From assembly GCA_942492735.1 (NCBI GenBank), contig OW818648.1, positions 3,224,001 through 3,288,000 on the forward strand: a stretch of DNA of 64,000 bases, in the 5' to 3' direction. Below are positions 34,324-43,804 of this stretch, in pieces. The position numbers and the translations under genes were made by a program. The notes below the pieces were generated by a model, which saw only the letters and a program-made list of their open reading frames with translations, made no database searches and had not been told where the DNA came from. The DNA comes from Sporobacter sp942492735. GTDB lineage: Bacteria > Bacillota > Clostridia > Oscillospirales > Oscillospiraceae. How positions within the stretch are numbered: the stretch's first letter is position 1; each line of letters opens with the position of its first letter.

Positions 34324-34739
34324 TAGAAGTCAAGCTCCATAAACACTTTTTCAATATTTTCTGGTGTCGTCTCAGCTGTATCGACCTGGGCCCAAGTGTC
34401 TCTATCCCAGAATTCGGCGCTGTTGCCTATACCGACAACCGTTACGTCCTTGACCAGCTTTGCAAAATCTCTCAGGTTCTGAGGGAGCAGGATACGCCCC
34501 TGCCCGTCTAACTCACATTTGGCGGCATGCGCAAAAATAGGACGCGCTTTTTTTTGATCGATCCTGTTCATTGCGTTGACTTTTTCCTTCATTCTTTCCC
34601 ACGTCTCCGATGAATAGGCGGAGAGACACGGCTCGGACGACAGCGTGACGTAGAAGGTTTCACCGAGTTCGTCTCTGATTTTAGCGGGGATAAACAGACG
34701 CCCTTTAGCATCTAGGCCGTGCTCGTAAATGCCGTTCAT
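34323..34739 (-). CDS. mraZ: MraZ transcriptional regulator
   Basis: A 138-residue protein with two AbrB-like MraZ repeats: LDAKGRLFIPAKIRDEL and LDGQGRILLPQNLRDFA. It binds repeated GTGGG-type boxes in front of its own operon and controls the dcw cluster. Such a box lies at 34776-34800. The start MNGIYEHGLDAKGR at 34739 has GGGGG upstream. Confidence 0.96.
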   Translation of the reverse strand: MNGIYEHGLDAKGRLFIPAKIRDELGETFYVTLSSEPCLSAYSSETWERMKEKVNAMNRIDQKKARPIFAHAAKCELDGQGRILLPQNLRDFAKLVKDVTVVGIGNSAEFWDRDTWAQVDTAETTPENIEKVFMELDF

Positions 34740-34775
34740 CGTTCCCCCACCTTTCAGTTTTTTGTGGGATTTCGA

Positions 34776-34800
34776 AACACTTAGTGCCACTATTCCCCAC
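34776..34800 (-). promoter_or_regulatory. MraZ box
   Basis: On the minus strand GTGGG, GTGGC and GTGTT follow each other at exact 10-base steps. This fits the known MraZ operator of three direct repeats with a 10-base period. It lies between the predicted promoter and the mraZ start. Confidence 0.7.
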
Positions 34801-34811
34801 TTGTATGGTTA

Positions 34812-34840
34812 ATTATAAAGGCACACTATTGAAATTGCAA
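34812..34840 (-). promoter_or_regulatory. Promoter of the dcw cluster
   Basis: TTGCAA (34835-34840) and a perfect TATAAT (34812-34817) are 17 bases apart on the minus strand. Transcription would start near 34805, just upstream of the MraZ box. Confidence 0.65.
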
Positions 34841-34992
34841 GAGGTTTTTGAAAGAAATTTCCCTTTTTTCCTGTGTTTTTTCGCAAAATATCATAATTTT
34901 TACAGTACATAGAGAATACGGCGTCATTGTCGAAGCGTTATTAATGACAAAAATTACAAAAGAGCGCCGTTTTAATACGAAAAAACAGGAAA

Positions 34993-35022
34993 ATAAAAAA
35001 CCGCTTTCAATAATGAAAGCGG
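34993..35022 (-). terminator. Terminator after the coiled-coil gene
   Basis: Arms CCGCTTTC and GAAAGCGG around AATAAT, followed on the minus strand by TTTTTTAT. It separates the upstream coaD operon from the dcw promoter. Confidence 0.85.
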
Positions 35023-35049
35023 CTTACCGAGCGAGTTATTTGGTGTTTT

Positions 35050-35577
35050 CTAGTGATCTATGGCGATATCGATTCTCCCCGTGTCGTAGTCGCGTCCGGA
35101 ACGCGGCGCGCGGGCTGACGAACCGGCAGCGCTCCTGAATCGGCCTCGTGTCTGGCGCATTTCTTCGAGAGCTGCAGCGAGTGCTTCCTCTGTGCGCCTC
35201 ATGGCATCGTCGACATATTCGTTGGCGGCTCGTTTGAGTTCGTTAGACGAGGCTTCGGCATTTGTCATGATTTCATTGCTTTTTGCTTTTGCAGCCCTGA
35301 TGACTTCCTGTTCTTCAACGAGCTGCTTGGAGCGCTCCTCGGCTGTTTTCCTGATGATATCGGCTTCCTTTTTGGCGTTTGTAATAAACTCTGCCCTGGC
35401 GTCAACGAGGCGCTTTGCTTCCGCCAGTTCATTCGGAAACTGCGATTTGATTTCATCTATCAAATCAAGCGCTTTATCGCGCTCAATAACGCATTTTTCT
35501 GCGCCGAGCGGGATCCCCCACGCTTCATTGACCATGGAGTAGAGCATCTCCAATAATTCCTGTACTCTGCTGCCCAT
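35050..35577 (-). CDS. Long coiled-coil protein of unknown function
   Basis: A 175-residue soluble protein. Residues about 25-150 form one long charged helix (ERDKALDLIDEIK onwards), rich in Ala, Glu, Lys and Arg; the last 30 residues are basic and disordered (RFRSAAGSSARAPRSGR). It resembles DivIVA- or ATP-synthase-b-like coiled coils in shape only. The ATG at 35577 with AGGGGGTGA upstream was chosen; the GTG at 35586 is too close to the site. It follows coaD with a few bases between. Confidence 0.8.
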   Translation of the reverse strand: MGSRVQELLEMLYSMVNEAWGIPLGAEKCVIERDKALDLIDEIKSQFPNELAEAKRLVDARAEFITNAKKEADIIRKTAEERSKQLVEEQEVIRAAKAKSNEIMTNAEASSNELKRAANEYVDDAMRRTEEALAAALEEMRQTRGRFRSAAGSSARAPRSGRDYDTGRIDIAIDH

Positions 35578-35582
35578 TTGGC

Positions 35583-36068
35583 TCACCCCCTGTTTTTCAT
35601 CTTTTCGGCGACATCCTCAATAATTTCTCTCGGCACGAAATCCCGCAGGTCAGCGCCGTATCTGGCCATTTCCTTGACGACTGTCGAGCTGAGGAATGTG
35701 TATTTTTCACTTGCTGCCATAAAAAGCGTATCAATTGCGGGATCGATTTTTCTGTTGGCCAATGCCATTTGAAATTCCCAATCAAAATCCGATACAGCGC
35801 GCAGCCCCTTGATGATGACGTTCGCGCCCTTGCTTTTCGTATATTCGACGAGAAGCCCGTCCGCCGTCTCAACCTCAACATTATTCAGATGCATAACCGT
35901 GCGTTTTATAAGCTCGATACGTTCTTCGCGATTGAATAGCGGATTTTTATCCGAGTTCTTCATAACGCAGACATAAACTTTATCAAAAATCCGCGCCGTG
36001 CGCTTGATGATATTCAGATGCCCAAGCGTGATTGGGTCAAAACTGCCGGGATACACGGCTATCTTCAT
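35583..36068 (-). CDS. coaD: Phosphopantetheine adenylyltransferase
   Basis: A 161-residue nucleotidyltransferase for the fourth step of coenzyme A synthesis. YPGSFDPITLGHLNII holds the TxGH-type motif and AASEKYTFLSSTVVKE the second motif. The start at 36068 was chosen by family length; the frame to 36152 is too long and overlaps rsmD. It follows rsmD as in many Firmicutes. Confidence 0.97.
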   Translation of the reverse strand: MKIAVYPGSFDPITLGHLNIIKRTARIFDKVYVCVMKNSDKNPLFNREERIELIKRTVMHLNNVEVETADGLLVEYTKSKGANVIIKGLRAVSDFDWEFQMALANRKIDPAIDTLFMAASEKYTFLSSTVVKEMARYGADLRDFVPREIIEDVAEKMKNRG

Positions 36069-36126
36069 ATATACATTGCTCCATCTCTGCTGCGTCATAT
36101 ACGACGGTATGAATGCCGACAGCTGC

Positions 36127-36675
36127 CTAACTGTTCTTGCCGTAGAGCGCAATCTTTATTTTGCCGTACCGATATTCTTTACCCTTTTTATACGGAAATT
36201 CGACCTCAGGCATATGTCTTTCGACATTGGTTTCGCAAATTATTATACCATTTTCTTTTAGTATGTCAAATTCTATTATATTATTTAGTGCTTTTTCAAT
36301 AAGACCCGAGTCAAATGGCGGGTCAAGAAAGATGACATCAAAGCTTTCGCCGCGCTTTAAAAACGCAGTCGCGTCTCCCCTCGTCACGGTCGCTTTGTCT
36401 TCGAATCCAATATTTTTGACATTGTCCCGTATAAGCTTGATGGCGTCATTTGATTCGTCGACAAAAACCACGCTTAAAGCGCCGCGGCTCAGCGCCTCAA
36501 TGCCGAGCTGTCCTGTCCCCGCAAAAAGGTCGAGGACGCGACGCCCCTCAATATCAAACTGGATGATGTTAAAAAGGGATTCCTTCACCATATCCGTCGT
36601 CGGACGGATCGCGTTCCCTGCAGGTTCTTTTAGCTTTCGGCCTTTCGCGGTTCCGCTGATTACTCTCATTATCAT
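36127..36675 (-). CDS. rsmD: 16S rRNA m2G966 methyltransferase
   Basis: A 182-residue SAM-dependent methyltransferase. MRVISGTAKGRKL, RVLDLFAGTGQLGIEAL and the catalytic DPPF motif in IFLDPPFDSG are present. It acts on the 30S subunit. The ATG at 36675 or the one two codons later could start it. coaD follows. Confidence 0.95.
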   Translation of the reverse strand: MIMRVISGTAKGRKLKEPAGNAIRPTTDMVKESLFNIIQFDIEGRRVLDLFAGTGQLGIEALSRGALSVVFVDESNDAIKLIRDNVKNIGFEDKATVTRGDATAFLKRGESFDVIFLDPPFDSGLIEKALNNIIEFDILKENGIIICETNVERHMPEVEFPYKKGKEYRYGKIKIALYGKNS

Positions 36676-36702
36676 ATTTCCTCTCTGTATACATTGTCGT
36701 CT

Positions 36703-36945
36703 TGTAGGGGCCGACGACCTCGGCGGCCCGTTGGCATTACCGGTGGGGAACGACGGCGCGCCGGGGTCGTCGCGCCCTACGTCGTCTTTGCCTCCCTCTT
36801 GCGTGAAAGAATTTCACGCTGGGGAGTGTGGCGCGAAGCGACGGAAGGAGCATCCTGTTGCGCGTAACACGGACTCCCTCAGCCGCCAAGCGACTTCCTT
36901 GAAGTCGCTCCAGCGGCAGCTCCCTCAGGAGTGAGCCAAGACCGA
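36703..36945. repeat. Composite intergenic repeats upstream of rsmD
   Basis: The left part is bounded by TGTAGGGGCCGACGACC and GGTCGTCGCGCCCTAC, an inverted pair. The right part has GGACTCCCTCAGCCGCCAAG, a CGACTTCCTTGAAGTCG hairpin and CAGCTCCCTCAGG, closely matching 45485-45545. No gene is seen in this gap between uvrC and rsmD. Confidence 0.7.
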
Positions 36946-36950
36946 GAGTT

Positions 36951-38816
36951 CTATTCCCCATCGTTTTCAGGGATATCTATGCTCTCTGACTGCTCTATCT
37001 CCCCACTTTGGCTGTGAAAGTGCTGATAGACGCGTTCAGCGGCGTCTTTCGGAACCACTGCGGTGAGTTCTTCTATTGTCGCGGCCTTGATTGCTTTCAG
37101 GCTGCCGAAGCTTTTTAAGAGCGCGTTACGGCGCTTTTCGCCGATGCCGCCAATGGCATCCAGCTTTGACTGATAGCTATTTTTGGATCGGAGGCTGCGG
37201 TGAAACTCAATGGCAAAGCGGTGTGTTTCCTCCTGAATAGTTCCGATAAACGCAAAGACGGCAGGATGACCCGAAATGCCGATCTCCTCCCCGTCCGGTG
37301 AAACGAGCGCACGCGTCCTGTGCCGGTCATCCTTTACCATGCCGTAGACTGGCAGATCGACACCGGCGTCCTGCAGCACACGTCTCGCGGCCTTTGCATG
37401 CGTCTGTCCGCCGTCGATGAGCATCAGGTCCGACAGCTGAGAGAACTTTTCATCGTCGCTTTTATATCTTGCAATACGGCGGGATATAACCTCTACCATG
37501 CTGTGGTAATCGTCCTGGTTTTCGAGTGTCTTTATCTTAAACTTTCTGTAATCCCTTTTTAAAGGCTTGCCGTCTACAAACACCGTCATGGATGCGACAA
37601 TATCGGATGATCCCGTATTGGAGATATCGAATGCCTCAATTCTCTCGGGCGGAACATCCATCACGAGCGCCCTCTGCAGCCATTCCAGCGTTTTGGAAGT
37701 CTTCTCCTCATACGTCGTCGCACGCTCTGTTTCCTCACGTGCGTTGATATTGGCCGTTTCGACGAGCTTTGTCTTGTCTCCGCGCTGCGGGCTTTCGATA
37801 TAGACACGGTGTCCGGCGTTTTCTGTAAACAGCTGTTCGAGTGCTTCCTTATCCGACAGGGTAAACGGCAGATAAATCGTCTTTGGCCAGACGCCGCGCC
37901 GCTCATAATACTGGCGCAGGATTTCCGAAACGGCCTCTTCATCTTCTTCGAAGGGTGTCTCAAAGAGCTCAAAATCTTTGTCGAGCAAGCTGCCGCCGAT
38001 ATAATGCAGCGAGACAAAGCAGCTTTTCGCCGTTCCGCGAAAATAGCCAATCACGTCTGTATCCGCCACAGACCCAGCAATGACAAACTGTCTTTCAGCC
38101 AAATGTGAAATGGCACGCAGACGGTCTCTTTTCTCCGCCGCCAGCTCGAACTGAAGATTTGCCGACAAGGCTTCCATCTCGGTCATCAGCTTTTTCGACA
38201 GCTCCGAGGTCTTTCCTTCAAAGATTGCCAGTGCCGTATCAATCGATTCCCGGTATTCCGCTTTCGTTGTATCCTTTAGGCAATAGGCGCGGCATGCACC
38301 CATATGATAATTCAGGCAAGGGCGCTCCTTCCCGATATCGCGCGGGAATTTTCTCCCGCAGGTCGGGAGCTTCAGCGCCTTTTTCACTGCCTCAATGGCG
38401 CTCTTCGTATTTCCTCTGCTGCCGTACGGTCCAAGATATCTGGCCCCATCCTGCTCGATTCTTGTCACAACAGCAAACTCCGGATATTCACTTTTCAGAT
38501 CCACGCGGATGAAGGGATATCCCTTATCGTCTCTGAGCTTTATATTATAGTGCGGTACGTGATGCTTGATCAGCGAGTTTTCCAATACAAGCGCTTCAAA
38601 TTCCGTGTTGGCGATGATGACGTCGAATTCATTAATCTTCGAGACCATGATTTCCGTTTTCGGCTCATGCTCCCCATGGAAGTAACTGCTGACCCTGTTT
38701 TTTAACAGCTTTGCCTTGCCGACATATATAACTTTCCCCGTTTTGTCCATCATTATATAAACGCCCGGCTTCAATGGCAGACCGTTCGCTTTAGCACGCA
38801 ATTCTTCAAATGTCAT
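36951..38816 (-). CDS. uvrC: UvrABC system protein C
   Basis: A 621-residue excision nuclease subunit. The N-terminal GIY-YIG domain has KPGVYIMMDKTGKVIYVGKA; a UVR motif (about 205-240), the RNase H-like C-terminal nuclease (EAFDISNTGSSDIVASMTVF, LMLIDGGQTHAKAA) and a helix-hairpin-helix pair end it. It cuts on both sides of a lesion. GAGGTGA precedes the ATG. Confidence 0.97.
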   Translation of the reverse strand: MTFEELRAKANGLPLKPGVYIMMDKTGKVIYVGKAKLLKNRVSSYFHGEHEPKTEIMVSKINEFDVIIANTEFEALVLENSLIKHHVPHYNIKLRDDKGYPFIRVDLKSEYPEFAVVTRIEQDGARYLGPYGSRGNTKSAIEAVKKALKLPTCGRKFPRDIGKERPCLNYHMGACRAYCLKDTTKAEYRESIDTALAIFEGKTSELSKKLMTEMEALSANLQFELAAEKRDRLRAISHLAERQFVIAGSVADTDVIGYFRGTAKSCFVSLHYIGGSLLDKDFELFETPFEEDEEAVSEILRQYYERRGVWPKTIYLPFTLSDKEALEQLFTENAGHRVYIESPQRGDKTKLVETANINAREETERATTYEEKTSKTLEWLQRALVMDVPPERIEAFDISNTGSSDIVASMTVFVDGKPLKRDYRKFKIKTLENQDDYHSMVEVISRRIARYKSDDEKFSQLSDLMLIDGGQTHAKAARRVLQDAGVDLPVYGMVKDDRHRTRALVSPDGEEIGISGHPAVFAFIGTIQEETHRFAIEFHRSLRSKNSYQSKLDAIGGIGEKRRNALLKSFGSLKAIKAATIEELTAVVPKDAAERVYQHFHSQSGEIEQSESIDIPENDGE

Positions 38817-38898
38817 ACTTGTATCACCTCAGCTGGTGGATGTCTTTTGCCATTAACATTAGCAAAAGACATTATGGCATAAATGTGGGAAAAGGTAA

Positions 38899-38932
38899 AG
38901 CCTCCATTGGCTAATAGCCGATAATGGAGGCT
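38899..38932 (-). terminator. Hairpin, probable terminator
   Basis: AGCCTCCATT and AATGGAGGCT pair perfectly around GGCTAATAGCC-like loop. It follows the stop of the membrane protein gene at 38955 on the minus strand, but the T run is interrupted (TTTACCTTTT). Confidence 0.6.
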
Positions 38933-38954
38933 AACGTTATTTTAGATTACTCAG

Positions 38955-39947
38955 CTATCGAGATTTGAACTGAAGTTTCAGTTTCATGGCGAAATGATAG
39001 AGGAGGACGATGACAAAAACGAGGCCGTACAGGATGATCGGTATCCAGAATATCTGATGGATCTGCGAAATCTGATGACCGGTTCCTAAGACACCGCTGT
39101 AAACAAGCACCGCCATCGCCAGATAAATGGCGGTAAATCCAATTCGGAGGCCTTTGAGCTTGACGACGCCGTACAAGCCGGAGACTATAAACATCAGAGT
39201 AAATCCGAACGTGAACATGCTCCAGAGCTTTTGACCCGCTTCAAGCGCGACGACTGTACCGTGAATGGCGACAAAGCTCTCCAGCATCGTCACCCATTTG
39301 ATATTAGTATGCACCTTCGTGTACGCCAGCGACATTTGCAGCATCAAGAGAAACATGTAAAAGAATCCGAGCAGATGACTCCATGTGCCTTCCATCGGAT
39401 GAAACCACAGTGTGTAAACAATAGCCCAGGCAATATAATAGCCATGGGTTTTCGATATGCCGTTGACGGCTGTTTGGGACAGCGGCAGCTTTTTACCAAA
39501 GAACAGACCGCGCCGCGCGTTGAGTAAAATCAGCATCAGCACGAGCATAACGATGACGGAGTACTGCGAGGACGCCACGGAAACGTACTGCGCGAGCCCG
39601 TCATAAAAAAGACGCGTCTGCAGCAGGTGAAGTATAATGAATAAAGCGTTGACAATCAAGAGCGCAGCATTGTATCTGCTGATCCGCTCCTGTCGGAGAC
39701 TGCGCTTTTCATGCTGCAGCTTGTAAATAAAATACCAGCATAACCCCTGGTGAAGCGCATAACAGACCCACATTGTTATTGTCGCCCACAAGCTAAAGCT
39801 TGGGAGCTTCCAATAATACCACGCAGGTCCGCTGTCCGGCAAAAGCGTCTGCTGAAAAGACGCCAAGCCTGCTGCCGACCACGCTATCAGCACAATAAAA
39901 ACGACTGAAGCCGATATACCAAGAATAAACGCATTTTTAATCTTCAC
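38955..39947 (-). CDS. Polytopic membrane protein of unknown function
   Basis: A 330-residue protein with about nine membrane segments spread over the chain and short loops; the C-terminus is basic (KLKLQFKSR). Conserved-looking loop parts include WYYWKLPSFSLW and WFHPMEGTWSHLLGFFY, with His residues near membrane edges. A GTG start with AAGGGG nine bases upstream was used. It is a single gene between a hairpin and the HPr terminator. I do not recognise the family. Confidence 0.75.
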   Translation of the reverse strand: MKIKNAFILGISASVVFIVLIAWSAAGLASFQQTLLPDSGPAWYYWKLPSFSLWATITMWVCYALHQGLCWYFIYKLQHEKRSLRQERISRYNAALLIVNALFIILHLLQTRLFYDGLAQYVSVASSQYSVIVMLVLMLILLNARRGLFFGKKLPLSQTAVNGISKTHGYYIAWAIVYTLWFHPMEGTWSHLLGFFYMFLLMLQMSLAYTKVHTNIKWVTMLESFVAIHGTVVALEAGQKLWSMFTFGFTLMFIVSGLYGVVKLKGLRIGFTAIYLAMAVLVYSGVLGTGHQISQIHQIFWIPIILYGLVFVIVLLYHFAMKLKLQFKSR

Positions 39948-40043
39948 GAGGTACGCCCCTTCATCATTCCAGATATAACGACAATTACAATCTCATTATG
40001 TCGTAAAGGGTCATCGTAGTCAATCAGATATTTCTGACCGAAA

Positions 40044-40078
40044 TAAAAAAAGAACCTGCTCACGCAGGCTCTTTTTTT
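40044..40078. terminator. Bidirectional terminator
   Basis: A run of A, the stem CCTGC-TCAC-GCAGG extended by AAGA/CTCTT, and a run of T. It lies just after the HPr stop on the minus strand. Confidence 0.8.
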
Positions 40079-40087
40079 GTTTATTTG

Positions 40088-40351
40088 TTATTCGGCGAAA
40101 TCGGAATCGATCAGCTGACACAGTGTGTCGACGGCTTGTACTTCATCGGTGCCGTCACCGATGATGCTGATTGTTGCGCCTTTTGCAACACCAAGGGAAA
40201 GAACACCGAGAAGACTTTTCGCATTGACTTTTCTCTCGTCCTTTTCAATCCAAATACTGCTCCTGAACTCATTCGCTTTCTGTATTAAGAAGGTGGCCGG
40301 CCTGGCATGAAGACCTACCTGATTCATAATCGTCGCTGTTTTTGTGTACAT
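40088..40351 (-). CDS. ptsH: HPr-family phosphocarrier protein
   Basis: An 87-residue protein. GLHARPATFL holds the phosphorylated His15, and VNAKSLLGVLSLG holds the Ser46 site used by HPr kinase in Gram-positive carbon control. No ptsI lies beside it, so it could be HPr itself or a Crh-like protein; the His supports HPr. AAGGAGG precedes the ATG. Confidence 0.93.
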   Translation of the reverse strand: MYTKTATIMNQVGLHARPATFLIQKANEFRSSIWIEKDERKVNAKSLLGVLSLGVAKGATISIIGDGTDEVQAVDTLCQLIDSDFAE

Positions 40352-40527
40352 GTGCGTTCCTCCTTAAAGAAATACAGCATTTTTTTAATGGTCGTGATAC
40401 TTTTTCTTCACCCTGATATATTATACTTTACCAAAACCCAGCCTTAACGTCAAGTCGATTTTGCTCAAAATCTTAACATTTTACAAAAACAATAGATAAA
40501 ATAAACTGTGCACATCGCCATTGACGG

Positions 40528-42921
40528 TTATTGCTTGAGTTCAACGATGGTGACGCCCGTTTCACCTTCACCATATCTGCCGATGCGGTAGGACTTCACG
40601 TTGCCGTCTCGTTTTAGGCTCTGGTGGACAGCGGCGCGGAGCGCGCCTGTGCCTTTTCCGTGGATGACGGTGACAACGTTCAGCTTCCCCATACGTGCTG
40701 TGTCGAGAAAGCGTTCAAGCATCGGAATTGCTTCATCTGTCATCATACCGCGCAGATCGATTTCAGGCTTCGCCGCCATCTGGCTGAGCTTTACTGCCGA
40801 TTTCGTGAGGTATTTTTTTATTTCGCTCGTCGAATCACCCTCGATTAATCGGACTTCATGCTGACGCACGGTGATCTTCATCATGCCGGCCTGGAGGTTC
40901 AGCACACCGTCGGCGCTGACGGAAATGACGTCCGCTGTCGTCCCGAGGCTTAATAACCGCACCTTATCCCCCGCGGCAGCCGGCCTTGTCGGCGGCAGGG
41001 CGAACGCCTCATCCTGCGTTGCACGCAGCGTATCCTCCGCCTCATTCAGCTTACGGAAGATTTCCGACTTCCCTGCGTTGGCTTTCTGCCAATCGGTATC
41101 GGCGGCCGCCTGAGCGCGCAGCTGTTTGAGCTCATCCATAACGGTATCGGCTGTGCTTCGGGCTTCCGTGAGGATTCTGTTTGCCTCCCGGCGGGCAAGC
41201 TGCGCGGCTTTGTCGCGTTCTTTCTCTGTTAAGCTTTTATTTTCCTCGGCCTTACGATTTTTTTCTACAGCGTCGCTCAGCAGCCGGCGTGTCTCGTTCT
41301 GCTCGATCTCCATTTCTCGGCGCGCCTTCTCGAGTGTTTCCAGCACTTCTTCAAAAGAGGCACTCTCCGTGTTAACGCGCTTCTTGGCGTCCGATATGAC
41401 CGTATCTGGCAGCCCAAGGCGGGATGATATGGCAAAAGCGTTTGATTTTCCGGGTATGCCGAGGAGCAGCTTATATGTCGGCTTGAGGGTTTCGACATCG
41501 AATTCGCAGGATGCGTTCATGACGCATTCTGTCGTCAGGGCAAATACCTTGAGTTCTGAGTAATGCGTCGTTGCGGCAATTTTCGATCCCATCCGTCTGG
41601 CATATTCAATGATTGAAATAGCCAACGCAGCGCCTTCGACTGGATCAGTGCCGGCGCCCAGCTCATCAAATAAAAGAAGCGTATCGTCCGCGCTCTCTGA
41701 TAGAATCTTGACGATGTTGGTCATATGTGAGGAGAACGTCGACAGCGACTGCTCGATGGACTGTTCGTCTCCAATATCGGCTAGGATCTTGCTGAATACC
41801 GGTACTGTACTCCCATCATCAGCCGGTACGTGCAGCCCACAGTAAGTCATCGCCGACAAAAGCCCAAGTGTTTTCAGCGTTACCGTTTTGCCGCCTGTGT
41901 TCGGCCCTGTGATGATCAGTGTATCGAACCCGCCGTCGCAATTGTCGCCGCCAAGTCGGATATCAATCGGCACAGCTGTTTTGGGATTCAGAAGCGGATG
42001 GCGGGCGCGTCTTAAAACGAGGCGGCCGTTTTCACATATTTCGGGCTCAGAGGCGTTTAACTTATATGATAGCTTCGCTTTCGCAAAAATGAGATCCATG
42101 GCCGACAGCACGACAAAATCATTGATAATGTCGTTACCGTGCGATGCCGCGTCAGCAGACAGTTCCATGAGAATACGCTCAATTTCCCTTTTCTCTTTGG
42201 CCAGCAGCTCGCGGATTTCGTTACCCTGCTGCACTACCGCCATCGGCTCGATAAAAAACGTCGCACCGGATGCGGAGACATCGTGCACAAGTCCCGGGAC
42301 AGAGGATTTCTGCTCGGCCTTGACGGGTACGACATATCTGTCGTTTTTTACTGTAATAATCGGCTCTTGCAGCGCTTTAGAATAGGTCGGTGATGATATG
42401 ATTTTGTTGAGCGTCTGGCGTATCTTGTCCCCCGCTATGCGCATGTGGCGGCGAATGTCACTGAGCTCCGAACTCGCCGAATCAGCAATCTCTTCAACCC
42501 CGATGATAGAGGAAGATATTTTTCCCTCCAGGAATTTATTTGATATAAGAGCGTCGAACAGATGGTCGATCGCCGTTTTCATTGACCTTTCGCCGGAAGC
42601 AAATGTGATCGCATTAGCCGCCGCGCGCAGCAGCGCCGCTATATCAAGAAGCTCGGATGTATTGAGCATCCCGCCCATATCTGCGCGCCGTATTGAGCTT
42701 CTGATGTCCCTGATACCCGAAAATGAGGGGCTGCCCTTGAGCGTCATCATGTTTTTCGCCGCCGTCGTCTCGCCGAGACGATTCCGCACCTCATGGATAT
42801 CGTCGGTGGGCTTCAGGTCTAAAGCTGCCGTCTTCGCTTCCTCGCTGACCGCCTCGGCGGCAAGCATCGCGAGCACCGCGGGCAGCTCCAATGTGTTGAG
42901 TGATTTTTCGAATAGTGTCAT
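40528..42921 (-). CDS. mutS2: Endonuclease MutS2
   Basis: A 797-residue protein. The MutS core holds Walker A TGPNTGGKTVTLKTLGL and LLFDELGAGTDP; a long coiled coil with many Glu and Arg residues (about 510-630) and a C-terminal Smr nuclease domain (IDLRGMMTDEAI, VTVIHGKGTGALR) follow. In Bacillus it splits collided ribosomes; in other species it limits recombination. The ATG at 42921 has AAAGGAC upstream. The gene stands alone. Confidence 0.96.
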   Translation of the reverse strand: MTLFEKSLNTLELPAVLAMLAAEAVSEEAKTAALDLKPTDDIHEVRNRLGETTAAKNMMTLKGSPSFSGIRDIRSSIRRADMGGMLNTSELLDIAALLRAAANAITFASGERSMKTAIDHLFDALISNKFLEGKISSSIIGVEEIADSASSELSDIRRHMRIAGDKIRQTLNKIISSPTYSKALQEPIITVKNDRYVVPVKAEQKSSVPGLVHDVSASGATFFIEPMAVVQQGNEIRELLAKEKREIERILMELSADAASHGNDIINDFVVLSAMDLIFAKAKLSYKLNASEPEICENGRLVLRRARHPLLNPKTAVPIDIRLGGDNCDGGFDTLIITGPNTGGKTVTLKTLGLLSAMTYCGLHVPADDGSTVPVFSKILADIGDEQSIEQSLSTFSSHMTNIVKILSESADDTLLLFDELGAGTDPVEGAALAISIIEYARRMGSKIAATTHYSELKVFALTTECVMNASCEFDVETLKPTYKLLLGIPGKSNAFAISSRLGLPDTVISDAKKRVNTESASFEEVLETLEKARREMEIEQNETRRLLSDAVEKNRKAEENKSLTEKERDKAAQLARREANRILTEARSTADTVMDELKQLRAQAAADTDWQKANAGKSEIFRKLNEAEDTLRATQDEAFALPPTRPAAAGDKVRLLSLGTTADVISVSADGVLNLQAGMMKITVRQHEVRLIEGDSTSEIKKYLTKSAVKLSQMAAKPEIDLRGMMTDEAIPMLERFLDTARMGKLNVVTVIHGKGTGALRAAVHQSLKRDGNVKSYRIGRYGEGETGVTIVELKQ

Positions 42922-43007
42922 AGTTTGTCCTTTATGTGATGTCATTTGCCATACTAAAAGGCAGGCAAACAGTATTTCGCGTCCATTTACAGTGCTTTAA
43001 CACTGTG

Positions 43008-43754
43008 TTATTTTTTCCCCTTGTGATCATTCTGCCAAAAAAGAACAGAGTGTTTTTCAGCCTTCTTTTTCAGACGAAGCGTTCCTCTTTTTTGCGCGTT
43101 CTTTTTGTACTTGTCTGTATTTTTGATTGCATCATCCATCGCGGTAATTTTACCCGTGACATAAAACGGCAGCTCAAGCATATCGTTTGTTTCAGTGAGA
43201 TCAGAACGATCGAAAAGCAGCCCGTTTTCCGACATGGTCAGCATCTCTTTTTCAGTTTCAGGCTGAAGCTTGCCAACAGTTAGATGTTTTAACTTTGCTA
43301 TCGCTGAAATGGCATACAATATAAACGATTGCATTTCGGCGCTGTCGGCAAAATAAACGCTCGTAAACCATCCGTCATCATGAGACCAATACGCAAACCT
43401 GTTCTGCAACCGTGTAAAAACAGGCGAACTGAATGGTCGGCGTTTGTGCCCGAAATACAGCAGTTCCGCAATATCAAGGCGCGTCAGCTGGTCAAGAACA
43501 AATTCATCTTCAAAATCAAAACAACAGTAATCACCGTATTTGCTGACATTGAGTTTTTCTATTTCGCTGCCGACGACATATGAGAATCCACTGTGACTAT
43601 TATAGTTTTTACCGTCCTTATCATGCTTGACGAGCAAGAGGTTATTCGGAGGCTTTACGAGCGCGCTCAGAAAACCCTTAAAATCAACGCCATGGCAAAC
43701 GACATGCTTTTCGGCTGTATTTAAGTGCAGATAGAGTAGATTTCTTACCGGCAT
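43008..43754 (-). CDS. Conserved protein of unknown function
   Basis: A 248-residue soluble protein. Conserved-looking parts are LYLHLNTAEKHVVCHG, PNNLLLVKHDKDG, AELLYFGHKRRP and LQNRFAYWSHDDGWF. I recall similar Firmicutes proteins carrying the wrong label oxalate:formate antiporter, which cannot fit as there is no membrane segment. The C-terminus is Lys-rich. It is 50 bases downstream of the methyltransferase gene. Confidence 0.75.
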   Translation of the reverse strand: MPVRNLLYLHLNTAEKHVVCHGVDFKGFLSALVKPPNNLLLVKHDKDGKNYNSHSGFSYVVGSEIEKLNVSKYGDYCCFDFEDEFVLDQLTRLDIAELLYFGHKRRPFSSPVFTRLQNRFAYWSHDDGWFTSVYFADSAEMQSFILYAISAIAKLKHLTVGKLQPETEKEMLTMSENGLLFDRSDLTETNDMLELPFYVTGKITAMDDAIKNTDKYKKNAQKRGTLRLKKKAEKHSVLFWQNDHKGKK

Positions 43755-43804
43755 TTGATGTGACCTCGATTCTTTAATACGGCAGGGGCAAGTGGACGGG
43801 CGGG

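Noticed and set aside
34848..35138. A plus-strand frame over the mraZ upstream gap
   Set aside because: It runs through the promoter, the terminator and the end of the coiled-coil gene on the other strand.
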